From assembly GCA_030602245.1 (NCBI GenBank), contig JAUWAC010000009.1, positions 1 through 64,000 of the forward strand: a stretch of 64,000 bases of DNA, written 5' to 3'. The notes under the pieces were generated by a model. It did not search any database and was not told the origin of the DNA. It saw nothing but the letters and a program-made list of their open reading frames with translations. The position numbers and the translations under genes are program-made. Positions 47,017 through 55,943 of the stretch are shown one piece after another (position 1 is the stretch's first letter; the number at the start of each line of letters is the position of its first letter). This stretch comes from Marinobacterium sp. Its GTDB lineage: Bacteria; Pseudomonadota; Gammaproteobacteria; Pseudomonadales; Balneatricaceae.

Positions 47017-47061
47017 TTGCTTAGAAATAGGTTGCTTAGAGGTAGATTGTTCAGAGGTATT
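47017..47061. repeat. Three imperfect 15-bp tandem repeats next to tRNA-Leu
   Basis: TTGCTTAGAAATAGG, TTGCTTAGAGGTAGA and TTGTTCAGAGGTATT directly follow one another, just past the 3' end of the first tRNA-Leu gene. They do not copy tRNA sequence. Confidence 0.75.
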
Positions 47062-47090
47062 CAGATGACATCACCGGTAGGGGATACCGG

Positions 47091-47177
47091 TGGTGCAGAT
47101 GGGGAGACTCGAACTCCCACGCCCGTGAAGGCACTAGCACCTGAAGCTAGCGTGTCTACCAATTCCACCACATCTGC
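47091..47177 (-). tRNA. tRNA-Leu (CAG), downstream copy
   Basis: 87 bases with encoded CCA. Acceptor stem GCAGATG/CATCTGC, anticodon loop TTCAGGT with anticodon CAG, and the long class II variable arm are clear. Identical to the copy at 47270-47356. A hairpin CACCGGTA/TACCGGTG (47072-47092) sits on its 3' end. Confidence 0.97.
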
Positions 47178-47269
47178 GTCGGTTTGCGCGGTTTTGACCA
47201 TTCGGCCTCGGATGCGCACCCGGCTTAACACTTTCTGCAACTTTCTTGCGAGCTGCCCCACTCAAGGAG

Positions 47270-47356
47270 TGGTGCAGATGGGGAGACTCGAACTCCCACG
47301 CCCGTGAAGGCACTAGCACCTGAAGCTAGCGTGTCTACCAATTCCACCACATCTGC
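47270..47356 (-). tRNA. tRNA-Leu (CAG), promoter-proximal copy
   Basis: 87 bases with CCA, class II, anticodon CAG, identical to the copy 92 bases downstream. Both are read from one promoter at 47373-47401. The spacer between them holds no gene. Confidence 0.97.
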
Positions 47357-47372
47357 GTCGAAAGTGGGGCGC

Positions 47373-47401
47373 ATTATATAGAGGCTGTTTTTTGTTGTGA
47401 A
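47373..47401 (-). promoter_or_regulatory. Promoter of the tRNA-Leu pair
   Basis: On the minus strand TTCACA (47396-47401), 17 bases, TATAAT (47373-47378), then a GC-rich discriminator GCGCCCC as in stable-RNA promoters. Confidence 0.8.
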
Positions 47402-47421
47402 GCCCTCAATGCAAATCTTTT

Positions 47422-48414
47422 TTAGCGTTGTGCCGGTGTCGCCAGACAGCGCTCGAAACGCGCAGCCAGATCGAGCAGAAATTCACCGTAGGCGGTCGGC
47501 GTCAGGGCACGGCCGCTGGCCAGCGGATCCAGCTCGCCCTGATTCAGCGCCAGTCCGCTGGTGATCGTCTTGACCACACTGGGGCTGAACTGCGGTTCGC
47601 TCAGCACACAGACCGCATTGTGCTCTTCAAGCTGGGTGCGGATCTCGGCCAGATGACGGGCACCGGGCTTGCGCGCCGGGTCGACGGTGAAGTAGCCCAG
47701 CTGATTCAGCCCGTAATGCTCGACAAAGCCTGTGTAGGCATCATGGAACACATAGAAACCCTGATTGCGCAGCGGCGCCAGCTGCTGCTCGATCTGCGCA
47801 TCCGCCTGCTCGATCTGCGCCCGGAACGCCGCCAGATTCTGCTCCAGCCGCGCCTGCTGCCGGGGGTAGAGTTCGAGCAGCTCGGCATGAATGCGCTGCG
47901 CCATCTTCAGCGCCGTGATCGGATCCAGCCAGGGGTGCACGTCGATACCCGCGTGATCATGGTCGTGATGCATATCCTCAGCGACAGGCTCGTCGTGGTG
48001 TTCATGCGCATCGTGCCCCTGATGATCGGACGCGTGATCCGCGTGTTGCTCGGCGTCGTGGTTTGCATGCTCGTGGCGGACGGTATCGGCATCGCCCATC
48101 AGCGCCAGCGTGTGTGCATCGGTGCGCGCCAGCGGCTTGTCGAGAAAGCGCTCCAGCTCAGGCCCGATCCAGACCACCAGCCGCGCCTCCATCAGCGCCT
48201 GCATATCACTGGGGCGCAGCGCATAGTGGTGCGGCGAGGCGCCATCCTCCAGCAGCACGCGCGGCTGGGTGATGCCATCGGTCAGGGCCGCGGTTATCAG
48301 GCCAAGGGGGCGGATACTGGTGACGACATCGGCGGCCTGTACGGCGCGCAGCGGCAGTAACAGAAAGGCGACCAGCAGCGCCACAAGGGGCGCGGAGCGA
48401 AGCAGAGCACACAT
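47422..48414 (-). CDS. znuA: Zinc ABC transporter, periplasmic binding protein ZnuA
   Basis: Captures zinc for ZnuBC. The 330-residue precursor has a signal peptide ending about VQAAD, a zinc ligand in GASPHHYALRPSD, a long His/Asp-rich loop (about residues 115-160), HPWLDP, and FHDAYTGFVEHYG. The start is ambiguous: the ATG at 48412-48414 has AGGAG ten bases away, a TTG at 48418-48420 has it at about five. Divergent from zur-znuCB across a shared Zur box. Confidence 0.95.
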   Translation of the reverse strand: MCALLRSAPLVALLVAFLLLPLRAVQAADVVTSIRPLGLITAALTDGITQPRVLLEDGASPHHYALRPSDMQALMEARLVVWIGPELERFLDKPLARTDAHTLALMGDADTVRHEHANHDAEQHADHASDHQGHDAHEHHDEPVAEDMHHDHDHAGIDVHPWLDPITALKMAQRIHAELLELYPRQQARLEQNLAAFRAQIEQADAQIEQQLAPLRNQGFYVFHDAYTGFVEHYGLNQLGYFTVDPARKPGARHLAEIRTQLEEHNAVCVLSEPQFSPSVVKTITSGLALNQGELDPLASGRALTPTAYGEFLLDLAARFERCLATPAQR

Positions 48415-48442
48415 GAACAAAAGACTCCTCGGGGATGTTGAT

Positions 48443-48461
48443 TATGTTATACTATAACAAA
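48443..48461. promoter_or_regulatory. Zur box shared by znuA and zur-znuCB
   Basis: TGTTATA-C-TATAACA (48445-48459) is a perfect palindrome of the Zur-operator type. It lies 30 bases before znuA and 24 before zur, so zinc-loaded Zur would repress both directions, including its own gene. Confidence 0.85.
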
Positions 48462-48482
48462 CATTTTCGACGGAACAGTCCC

Positions 48483-48980
48483 ATGCCCCATCAGGACCCC
48501 GGTTTCGAAACCGATCACAACCATCAGCACTGTATCCAGCAAGCGCTTGATACGGCGCGCTCACTGTGTCGTGAGCGCTCACTTCGACTAACGCCGATTC
48601 GCGAGCTGGTGCTCAAGCTGGTCTGGCAGAGCCACCAGCCGATGGGGGCTTACGAGCTGTTGCCGGCGCTCGCAGACGCCGGCTTCAACTCGGCGCCACC
48701 GACCGTGTACCGCGCCCTTGAGTTTCTGCAGGAGCAGGGGCTGGTGCACCGCATTGCATCGCTGAACGCCTATGTCGGCTGCCCGCACCCGGAGCACCCG
48801 CACACCAGCGGCTTTCTGATCTGCCGCCACTGCCAGCGCGCGGTGGAGCTGGATTCCGCGCCGGTGCATCAGGCCCTGGCGGACACCGCGGCCGACGTGG
48901 GATTCGAAATCGAGCAGGAGATGATCGAGGTGGTGGGCCTGTGTCCCGATTGTCGTGACGAGGAGAGCCGCGATGCCTAA
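48483..48980 (+). CDS. zur: Zinc uptake regulator Zur (Fur family)
   Basis: 165-residue repressor. The winged helix includes [27 protein letters not shown] and the recognition helix [19 protein letters not shown]. Zinc sites are visible in [19 protein letters not shown] and the C-terminal CPDCRDE. The ATG at 48483 gives the family N-terminus; an earlier in-frame start would fall inside the Zur box. It overlaps znuC by 8 bases. Confidence 0.95.
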   Translation: MPHQDPGFETDHNHQHCIQQALDTARSLCRERSLRLTPIRELVLKLVWQSHQPMGAYELLPALADAGFNSAPPTVYRALEFLQEQGLVHRIASLNAYVGCPHPEHPHTSGFLICRHCQRAVELDSAPVHQALADTAADVGFEIEQEMIEVVGLCPDCRDEESRDA

Positions 48981-49746
48981 CCGGGATCTGGTCCGCCTGA
49001 GCCAGGTCGATGTGCAGTTCGGCGACGACCGCGTGCTCAGCAACATCAGTCTGAGCCTGCACGACAACTGCATTACGACCCTGATCGGTCCGAACGGGGC
49101 CGGCAAGACCACGCTGGTGCGCGTGGTACTCGGGCTGCTCAAGCCGACCCGCGGCGATCTCTGGCGAGAGCCGGGGCTGCGCATCGGCTATATGCCGCAG
49201 AAGCTGCACATCGACCGCACCCTGCCACTGACGGTCAGCCGCTTCATGCGCCTGCCGCACCGGGTACCCGCGCAGCAGATCGAACAGGCGCTGACATCGG
49301 TCGGCGCGCTGCATCTGTTGCACAAGTCGATCCACGACCTGTCCGGCGGTGAAACCCAACGTGTTCTGCTCGCCCGCGCCCTGCTGCGCGACCCGCAGCT
49401 GCTGGTGCTGGACGAGCCGGTGCAGGGTGTCGACATCAACGGTCAGATCGAGCTCTACGAGCTGATCGCCAGCATCCGCAAAACCCGCCGCATCGGGATT
49501 CTGATGATCTCGCACGACCTGCATCTGGTAATGGCCTCCACCGACCATGTGGTGTGCCTGAACCATCATGTCTGCTGCTCCGGCCACCCGGAGGCGGTCA
49601 GCAACGATCCGTCATTCCGCGAGCTGTTCGGCCCGGCACAGGCCAGCGCGCTGGCACTGTATAACCACCACCACAACCACCGGCACGATTTTCACGGTGA
49701 CGTAATCGATGACAAACCGGCTCCACCCTGCTGTGAAGGACACTGA
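48973..49746 (+). CDS. znuC: Zinc ABC transporter ATP-binding protein ZnuC
   Basis: 257-residue ATPase with Walker [10 protein letters not shown] (39-47), signature [16 protein letters not shown] and Walker [13 protein letters not shown]. The C-terminus is rich in His ([14 protein letters not shown]), common in ZnuC. ATG at 48973 behind GAGGAG, inside the end of zur. Confidence 0.96.
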   Translation: MPNRDLVRLSQVDVQFGDDRVLSNISLSLHDNCITTLIGPNGAGKTTLVRVVLGLLKPTRGDLWREPGLRIGYMPQKLHIDRTLPLTVSRFMRLPHRVPAQQIEQALTSVGALHLLHKSIHDLSGGETQRVLLARALLRDPQLLVLDEPVQGVDINGQIELYELIASIRKTRRIGILMISHDLHLVMASTDHVVCLNHHVCCSGHPEAVSNDPSFRELFGPAQASALALYNHHHNHRHDFHGDVIDDKPAPPCCEGH

Positions 49747-49751
49747 CACCG

Positions 49752-50546
49752 ATGGCTGAATTTCTGCTTCTCGCGCTGGCCGGAGGGATCGGCATAGCCG
49801 CTATCGCGGGCCCTCTGGGCGCATTCGTGGTCTGGCGCCGCATGGCCTATTTCGGCGATACGCTGGCGCACTCGGCGCTGCTCGGGGTGGCGCTCGGCTT
49901 CCTGTTCGACATCAACCTGAACCTGGCGGTGGTGGCCTGCTGCGTGCTGCTGGCACTGTTGCTGGTCAGCCTGCAGCGCCAGCATCTGGTCGCCACCGAC
50001 ACGCTGCTCGGCATCATGGCGCACAGCTCTCTGTCGCTCGGTCTGGTGGCGATTGCACTGCTCGATAACGTCCGCATCGACCTGATGGAGTATCTGTTCG
50101 GCGACCTGCTGGCGATCGCGCCCGACGATCTGTACTGGATCTATGGCGGCGGCGTACTGGTACTGCTGCTGGTATGGCGACTGTGGGATCAACTGCTGGC
50201 GATCACGATCAACGAGGAGCTGGCGCAGGTCGAAGGCGTCAACACGCTGCGCGTCCGGCTGGCCCTGATGCTGCTGATCGCCACCGTGATCGCGGTCGCG
50301 ATGAAGCTGGTCGGCATCCTGCTGATTACCTCGTTGCTGATCATCCCGGCCGCCGCGGCACGCCGGCTCGCGCGCACCCCGGAGCAGATGGCCGTGCTGG
50401 CCTCGCTGCTGGGGATGCTGGCGGTGGCGGGCGGCATTACCGCGTCCTGGTTCTGGGACACGCCGGCAGGCCCGTCCGTCGTCGTCGCCGCGCTGGTCGA
50501 GTTTCTGCTGCTGTACACGCTGCCACCGGCACTGCGGCGGGCGTGA
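49752..50546 (+). CDS. znuB: Zinc ABC transporter permease ZnuB
   Basis: 264-residue inner-membrane permease with about eight helices. GPLGAFVVWRRMAYFGDTLAHSALLGVALG is the family signature near residue 20; EGVNTLRVRLALMLLIA is the ABC contact region. Five bases separate it from znuC, and 7 from the MATE gene behind it, so that gene may ride on zinc regulation. Confidence 0.96.
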   Translation: MAEFLLLALAGGIGIAAIAGPLGAFVVWRRMAYFGDTLAHSALLGVALGFLFDINLNLAVVACCVLLALLLVSLQRQHLVATDTLLGIMAHSSLSLGLVAIALLDNVRIDLMEYLFGDLLAIAPDDLYWIYGGGVLVLLLVWRLWDQLLAITINEELAQVEGVNTLRVRLALMLLIATVIAVAMKLVGILLITSLLIIPAAAARRLARTPEQMAVLASLLGMLAVAGGITASWFWDTPAGPSVVVAALVEFLLLYTLPPALRRA

Positions 50547-50553
50547 GGGCGGC

Positions 50554-51903
50554 ATGCGCAGACTGACTGACTGGCGTTACTGGCCGGATCGGGCGCTGCA
50601 CCGGCGCATCTGGTCGCTGGCCTGGCCGATGATGCTGTCCAATATCACGGTGCCGCTGCTCGGACTGGTCGATACCGCCGTGATCGGCCATCTGCCGTCA
50701 CCGCACTATCTCGGCGCCGTGGCGGTGGGGAGCATGATCTTTTCGATCCTGTACTGGACCTTCGGCTTCCTGCGCATGGGCACCACCGGGCTGGTGGCAC
50801 AGGCGTGCGGACGTGACGATGGCGACACCAACCGCACGCTGCTGGCGCAGTCGCTGATTCTCGCCTCCCTGATCGGGGTGGTGCTGATCCTGTTGCGTAC
50901 GCCGCTGACCGGGATTGCACTCGAGCTGATGGATCCGGCGCCCGATGTTCTGGCCGAAGCGGCTGAATATACCGCCATACGGGCTTTCGGGGCACCTGCA
51001 ATGCTGTGCAACTACGCCCTGCTGGGCTGGTTCGTCGGTAATCAGAACACCCGCATACCGCTGATTCTGCTGACCGCGGGTAACCTGCTCAACATGCTGC
51101 TGGACCTGCTGTTCGTATATGGCTTCGGCCTGCACGCCGGCGGCGTCGCACTGGCCAGCGTCATCGCCGAATGGTCGAGTCTGGCACTGGGACTCTGGTT
51201 CTGCCGCCGCCTGCTGCGTTCGCTTCCCGGTCGCTTTCAACTCGAGCCGCTGCGCCGCCTCAAGGCATACGCCGCGATGGTGCGGGTAAACCGCTACCTG
51301 TTCGTGCGGACGGTGACGCTGCTGATGACGTTCGCATTCTTCACCGCCCAGGGCGCTCGGCAGGGCACCGATATTCTGTCCGCCAACGCGGTACTGCTGA
51401 ACTTCCTGATCCTGATCTCCAATGCCCTGGACGGTTTCGCCCACGCCACCGAGGCACTGAGCGGGCGCACCCTGGGCAAGGGCAATCTGCGGCATTTCTA
51501 CCGCACCGTGGTCAGTGCCGGGCTCTGGTCGCTGGCCAGTGCCGTGGGCCTGACGCTGGTGTTCGCCGTTGCCGGCAACTGGATCATCGCGCTGCTGACC
51601 GGGATTCCCAGCGTGCGGGAAGAAGCGGCGATCTATCTGCCGTGGCTGGTGGCGTTGCCGCTGATCGGGATCTGGAGCTTCCTGCTCGATGGCGTGTTCA
51701 TCGGCACGACACAGGTGAAGGCGATGCAGAATACGATGCTGTTTTCGGTCTTCTGCGTGTTTGCTCCGGTCTGGTGGCTGACCCAGCCGCTGGCCAATCA
51801 CGGCCTCTGGATCGCGTTTCTGAGTTTCTTTGCCGCACGCGGCCTCAGTGGCGCCTGGGTCTACTGGCGGATCAGCCGGCTACAGGGCTGGATGCCAGAT
51901 TAA
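50554..51903 (+). CDS. MATE-family efflux protein (DinF-like)
   Basis: 449-residue exporter with 12 hydrophobic segments. The start IWSLAWPMMLSNITVPLLGLVDTAVIGHL and GFLRMGTTGLVAQACGRDD fit the DinF branch. MATE proteins export cationic or toxic compounds with Na+ or H+ gradients; the substrate here is unknown. Close spacing to znuB suggests cotranscription. Its last 32 bases overlap the convergent tag gene. Confidence 0.92.
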   Translation: MRRLTDWRYWPDRALHRRIWSLAWPMMLSNITVPLLGLVDTAVIGHLPSPHYLGAVAVGSMIFSILYWTFGFLRMGTTGLVAQACGRDDGDTNRTLLAQSLILASLIGVVLILLRTPLTGIALELMDPAPDVLAEAAEYTAIRAFGAPAMLCNYALLGWFVGNQNTRIPLILLTAGNLLNMLLDLLFVYGFGLHAGGVALASVIAEWSSLALGLWFCRRLLRSLPGRFQLEPLRRLKAYAAMVRVNRYLFVRTVTLLMTFAFFTAQGARQGTDILSANAVLLNFLILISNALDGFAHATEALSGRTLGKGNLRHFYRTVVSAGLWSLASAVGLTLVFAVAGNWIIALLTGIPSVREEAAIYLPWLVALPLIGIWSFLLDGVFIGTTQVKAMQNTMLFSVFCVFAPVWWLTQPLANHGLWIAFLSFFAARGLSGAWVYWRISRLQGWMPD

Positions 51904-52492
51904 GCCGCGCCTCCAGATCGATACACGCCTGATGGCGGGGACACGAGAGAATGTGATCGTTCACCAACCCCAGCGCCTGCATATAGGCGTAGGCGATGGT
52001 AGGACCGAAGAAGCGCATGCCTTCGCGTTTGAGTTCGCGCGCCAGCGCACGTGACTGTGCGGTCTCGGCGGGAATCTGCTCCAGCGTGCGCCAGCAGTTG
52101 CGCAGCGGGCGCCCGTCGACGAACGACCACAGATAGCGGGCAAAGCTGCCGTGACGTGCCTGCAGCTCGAGAAACACGCGGGCATTGCCGATCGAGGCTT
52201 CGATCTTGGCGCGATTGCGAATCATACCGGGGTCTGCCAGCATCGCATCGATCTCCGCGGCGCCGAAGCCAGCCACCCGCTGTGCGTCAAACCCGGCATA
52301 GTGATGGCGATAGGCGTCGCGCTTTTGCAGTACGGTGCGCCAGCTCAGCCCCGCCTGCGCCGACTCCAGCACCAGAAACTCGAACAGGCGGGCATCGTCG
52401 GCACAGGGTACGCCCCATTCGTCATCGTGATAGGCCTGCTCCAGCGCGCTCTGTATCGCCCAGCCACACACCTCGCCGGTATCGGCCGCCAT
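51872..52492 (-). CDS. tag: DNA-3-methyladenine glycosylase I, Tag
   Basis: Removes 3-methyladenine from alkylated DNA, 206 residues. Zinc ligands are C9 and H22 near the N-terminus (CGW; YHDDEWG) and the H and C of NDHILSCPRH near the C-terminus. SAQAGLSWRTVLQKRDAYR is the family core. Its start shares one base with the stop of the YheV-like gene. Confidence 0.95.
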   Translation of the reverse strand: MAADTGEVCGWAIQSALEQAYHDDEWGVPCADDARLFEFLVLESAQAGLSWRTVLQKRDAYRHHYAGFDAQRVAGFGAAEIDAMLADPGMIRNRAKIEASIGNARVFLELQARHGSFARYLWSFVDGRPLRNCWRTLEQIPAETAQSRALARELKREGMRFFGPTIAYAYMQALGLVNDHILSCPRHQACIDLEARLNLASSPVAG

Positions 52493-52776
52493 CAGTGATC
52501 GCGCCGCTTGGCGCCCGGATTGGGATGGAAGCGGATCGGCACCGCCTGCTCGCGCTCGCTGGCCGACACGGCGGGGGCCTTGTCGCTGCGTTCGCCGCTG
52601 ACTCGGGTGGTCAGCTCAGCGGGCTCCGGGCGGCCATCCAGACGCAACGAGTCCTGAAAGCCGCATTTGACGCACTCGCGGTACTCCCGCTCCTCGTCGC
52701 GATACATCCGCACCGAGTCCATCTCGGCACAGCGCGGGCAGACCGCACCGGCAATAAAACGTTTCACAATGGTCAT
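52492..52776 (-). CDS. YheV-like zinc-ribbon protein
   Basis: 94 residues. CPRC near residue 13 and CVKC near 36 form a zinc ribbon within IAGAVCPRCAEMDSVRMY and YRECVKCGFQD, as in the YheV family (unknown function). A longer, polar C-terminal tail follows. In gammaproteobacteria the gene usually sits by prlC, as here. ATG at 52774-52776. Confidence 0.85.
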   Translation of the reverse strand: MTIVKRFIAGAVCPRCAEMDSVRMYRDEEREYRECVKCGFQDSLRLDGRPEPAELTTRVSGERSDKAPAVSASEREQAVPIRFHPNPGAKRRDH

Positions 52777-52841
52777 GAATCTCTCCCGGGTGCCCGCCAT
52801 CAGGGCAGGCACCGGCTGTTACTCAAAGCGCTATTGTACGT

Positions 52842-54875
52842 TCATTCGATGCCGGAATGGCGCAGCAGGGCATCGACCTTCGGCTCACGGCCGCGGAAAC
52901 GGACGAACAGCTCCATCGGGTCGCGCGAGCCGCCCTGCTCGAGGATCGCTTCACGAAAGGCACGGCCGGTCTCCGGGTTGAAGATGCCATCCTCCTCAAA
53001 GCGGGAGAACGCATCGGCGGAGAGCACTTCGGCCCACTTGTAGCTGTAATAGCCCGCCGCATAGCCACCGGCGAAGATATGGGTAAAGCCGTGCTGGAAG
53101 CGGTTTTCGCGCGGCGGCTGCAGCACCGCAACCTCGGCCCGTACACCATCGAGCACCGCCTGCACGTCGGTCTTACCGGGCACGTACTCGTGATGCAGGC
53201 GGAAGTCGAACAGCGCGAATTCGAGCTGACGCAGCATCATCATGCCGGACTGGAAATGCTTGGCCGCCAGCATCTTGTCGAGCATCTCCTGCGGCAGCGG
53301 CTCGCCGGTTTCGTAATGGCCGGAGATCAGCCCCAGTGCCTCGGGCTCCCAGCACCAGTTTTCGAGGAACTGGCTCGGCAGCTCGACCGCATCCCAGGCC
53401 ACACCGTTGATGCCGCTGACATCCGCACACTCCATACGCGTCAGCATGTGATGCAGACCATGTCCAAACTCGTGGAACAGTGTCGTCACCTCGTTATGGG
53501 TCAGCAGTGCCGGCTGCCCGCCGGTCGGCGGCGTGAAGTTGCAGACCAGAAAGGCCACCGGCAGCTGCAGCGAGCCATCGGCACGGCGACGCCGGATCTG
53601 GCAGTCCGCCATCCAGGCACCGCCGCGCTTTTTCGCCCGTGCAAACGGATCCAGATAGCAGTAGGCGATCGCGTCGCCGTCACGGCTGAGCCGGTACAGC
53701 CGTGCATCCGGGTGCCAGCTGTCAAATTCATCGATCGGCTCGAACTGCACGTCGAACAGGCGCCCCGCAACTGCGAACAGGCCGTCCAGCACCTTCGGCA
53801 GCGGGAAGTAGGGGCGCAGCGCTTCCTGAGAAATATCGAAGCGGGCCTCTTTCAGTTTTTCGCCGTAGTAGGTCACATCCCAGGCACAGAGTTCGTCGAG
53901 CCCGTCGGTGTCGAGCGCAAACTGCTTCAGCTCGCCCAGTTCGCGCTCGGCCATGGCGCGGCTCTTGGCCGCCAGATCCTCGATAAAACCGATCACCTGA
54001 TCCGGCGACTGCGCCATTTTCGTCGCCAGCGAGTAATCGGCGTAGCTGTCGAATCCGAGCAGCTGTGCCAGCTCAACCCGCAGGTCGAGTATTTCGGTCA
54101 TGATCGCGGAGTTGTCCCACTGCCCGGCAGTCGGCCCCTGATCCGATGCCCGGGTGCTGAAGGCACGGTAGAGTTCTTCGCGCAGGGCCCGGTTTTTGGC
54201 ATGGGTCATCACCGCGAAATAGGCGGGAAAATCCAGTGTAATCACCCAGCCCTCAAGCTCGCGTTCCTGTGCCGCTTCCCTCGCCGCTGCAATGGCGTGG
54301 GCCGGCAGGCCCTCCAGCTCCGCTTCGTCGGTAACATGGCGGTACCAGCCGTGGGTCGCATCAAGCACATTTTCAGAGAACCTGGTGGTCAGCTCGGACA
54401 GCCGCTGCTGCAACTCGGCAAAGCGCTTCTGCTGCGCGGGCGGCAGCGCAATCCCGGACAGGCGGAAGTCGCGCAGGGCATGGTCGATCACGGTTTTCTG
54501 CGCCTGATCGAGATCGGCGTAGGCCGCGCTCTCCGCCAGCCCCTTGTAGGCCTCATACAGCGCCTGATTCTGACCCAGCTCGGTCCAGTACTGGGACAGT
54601 TTCGGCAGGCAGCGATTGTAGGCGTCGCGCAGTTCGTCGGAGTTCATCACCGAGTTCAGGTGCGAGATCGGCGACCACGCCTGACTCAGCTCGTCGTTGA
54701 TCTGCTCCAGCACTGCCACCAGCGAGTCCCAGTCCCGCGCGTCGCCGCTGCCGGTCAGCTCGGCGATACGCGCGCGGTTACGCGCCAGCAGTTCGTCGAT
54801 CGCGGGCTCCACGTGTTCGGGGCGGATACGGCTGAACGGGGGCAACAGATGCTGTTCCAGCAGCGGATTGGACAT
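52842..54875 (-). CDS. prlC: Oligopeptidase A, PrlC
   Basis: Cytosolic M3 zinc peptidase that degrades short peptides, including cleaved signal peptides. The 677-residue product has the zinc site HEFGHGLHHML near residue 465 and the substrate loop FAGGYAAGYYSYKWAEVL. Length matches E. coli PrlC (680). A very long antisense frame covers it and is taken as spurious. Confidence 0.96.
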   Translation of the reverse strand: MSNPLLEQHLLPPFSRIRPEHVEPAIDELLARNRARIAELTGSGDARDWDSLVAVLEQINDELSQAWSPISHLNSVMNSDELRDAYNRCLPKLSQYWTELGQNQALYEAYKGLAESAAYADLDQAQKTVIDHALRDFRLSGIALPPAQQKRFAELQQRLSELTTRFSENVLDATHGWYRHVTDEAELEGLPAHAIAAAREAAQERELEGWVITLDFPAYFAVMTHAKNRALREELYRAFSTRASDQGPTAGQWDNSAIMTEILDLRVELAQLLGFDSYADYSLATKMAQSPDQVIGFIEDLAAKSRAMAERELGELKQFALDTDGLDELCAWDVTYYGEKLKEARFDISQEALRPYFPLPKVLDGLFAVAGRLFDVQFEPIDEFDSWHPDARLYRLSRDGDAIAYCYLDPFARAKKRGGAWMADCQIRRRRADGSLQLPVAFLVCNFTPPTGGQPALLTHNEVTTLFHEFGHGLHHMLTRMECADVSGINGVAWDAVELPSQFLENWCWEPEALGLISGHYETGEPLPQEMLDKMLAAKHFQSGMMMLRQLEFALFDFRLHHEYVPGKTDVQAVLDGVRAEVAVLQPPRENRFQHGFTHIFAGGYAAGYYSYKWAEVLSADAFSRFEEDGIFNPETGRAFREAILEQGGSRDPMELFVRFRGREPKVDALLRHSGIE

Positions 54876-54986
54876 GAAACGGAACCTCCGGATAGAAGCG
54901 GGACTTTGTCGCCGGCTAGCAGGTCAGGGCCGGCGCTGTTGCTATACAATGGAGGGCATTTCCGGCCTTTTCAACAGGAGTACAGC

Positions 54987-55535
54987 ATGAAGATTCGCAG
55001 CTACCAGGGGATGACACCGACGCTGGGCGAGCGCGTATTCGTCGATCCGAGCGCGGTGATCATCGGCGATGTGGAGATCGGCCATGACTGCTCGATCTGG
55101 CCACTGGTGGTCATCCGCGGCGACATGCACCGGATTCGCATCGGCCACTCCACCAGTATTCAGGACGGCTCAGTGCTGCATATCACCCACGCCGGTCCCT
55201 ACAACCCGGACGGTTTCCCGCTCCAGATCGGCGACCACGTGACCGTCGGGCATCAGGCGATGCTGCACGGCTGCACCATCGGCAGCCGCGTGCTGGTCGG
55301 CATGGGTGCCACCATCATGGACGGCGCGGTGGTCGAGGACGAGGTTATCATCGGCGCCGGCTCGCTGGTCCCGCCGGGCAAGCACCTCAAGAGCGGCTAC
55401 CTCTATGTCGGACGTCCCGCCAAGGCGCAGCGCGAGCTGACCGACAAGGAACGCGAGTTCTTCACCTATACCGCCAATAACTACGTCAGGCTCAAGGACA
55501 AGCATCTGCAGGAGGAGTGGGCGAGCCTCGACTGA
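54987..55535 (+). CDS. Gamma-class carbonic anhydrase-like protein (YrdA/CaiE type)
   Basis: 182-residue left-handed beta-helix with hexapeptide repeats. Candidate zinc histidines lie in GDMHRIRIG and HVTVGHQAMLHGCTIG. The C-terminal helix ends KHLQEEWASLD. ATG at 54987 behind AACAGGAG; a TATACAAT, extended by TG, at 54940-54950 may be its promoter. The frame open upstream through prlC is spurious. The 3' end is the first copy of a 120-bp tandem duplication. True carbonic anhydrase activity is not assured. Confidence 0.9.
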   Translation: MKIRSYQGMTPTLGERVFVDPSAVIIGDVEIGHDCSIWPLVVIRGDMHRIRIGHSTSIQDGSVLHITHAGPYNPDGFPLQIGDHVTVGHQAMLHGCTIGSRVLVGMGATIMDGAVVEDEVIIGAGSLVPPGKHLKSGYLYVGRPAKAQRELTDKEREFFTYTANNYVRLKDKHLQEEWASLD

Positions 55536-55724
55536 GACCGCCAACCGTCCCGCGGCCGGCGTCAACTGCGGACGCGGGCCGCCCGCCCGCCCCCCAAAAC
55601 CTAGGTCAGGCTCTTGGACACGTTTCTGCTGGAGGCGTGGGCGAGCCTCGACTTTTCCCGCCAACCGTCCCGCGGCCGGCGACACCTGCGGACGCGGGCC
55701 GCCCGCCTGCCCCCATTCACCCCC
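55471..55724. repeat. 120-bp tandem duplication of the carbonic anhydrase 3' end and its downstream region
   Basis: 55485-55604 and 55605-55724 align without gaps at a period of exactly 120. Copy 1 includes the last 17 codons and stop of the carbonic anhydrase gene plus a GC-rich hairpin (GCGGCC...GGCCGC); copy 2 has lost the stop (TGA to TTT) and carries scattered changes. Long identical blocks such as GTGGGCGAGCCTCGACT and CCAACCGTCCCGCGGCCGGC remain. Confidence 0.9.
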
Positions 55725-55879
55725 GCCATCCCTCCGATAGCCCCTGTCGCGCAGTCCGCGGCTCACAGCTGACGACCGGCAGACCCGAGTCCGTCGTCCG
55801 CCGCGTCCGCCCGAAACCGCTGTACGGCCCCGCGATGACCCGACACCCGCACAGCGGCAAAGGTTTTTCCTTTTTGCTA
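55725..55879. other. Non-coding stretch before the iron operon
   Basis: No gene seen. GC-rich to 55857, then a T-rich tract (55863-55875) running into the Fur-controlled promoter. CCGCTGT (55817) can pair with ACAGCGG (55851), but the loop is 27 bases. Confidence 0.4.
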
Positions 55880-55908
55880 TTGATATTGATAACGGTTTTC
55901 ATTTAGAT
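55880..55908 (+). promoter_or_regulatory. Fur box over the promoter of the imelysin operon
   Basis: TTGATA (55880-55885), 17 bases, TTAGAT (55903-55908) is a good promoter. GATATTGATAACGGTTTTC (55882-55900) inside it matches 14 of 19 bases of the Fur consensus, so iron-loaded Fur should block it. Confidence 0.8.
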
Positions 55909-55943
55909 TGTGATGATCGAATCGTTACCCGAAGGAGTGAACC

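Noticed and set aside
47091-47356. Integration site of a mobile element between the two tRNA-Leu genes
   Set aside because: The 92-base spacer holds no integrase or att-like duplication; the copies are full-length and identical, so simple tandem duplication explains them.
52857-55535. An 892-codon open frame on the plus strand that includes the carbonic anhydrase end
   Set aside because: Its first 2 kb are antisense to prlC, a well-conserved gene. GC-rich codon use leaves the opposite strand open. Only the part from 54987 matches a protein family.
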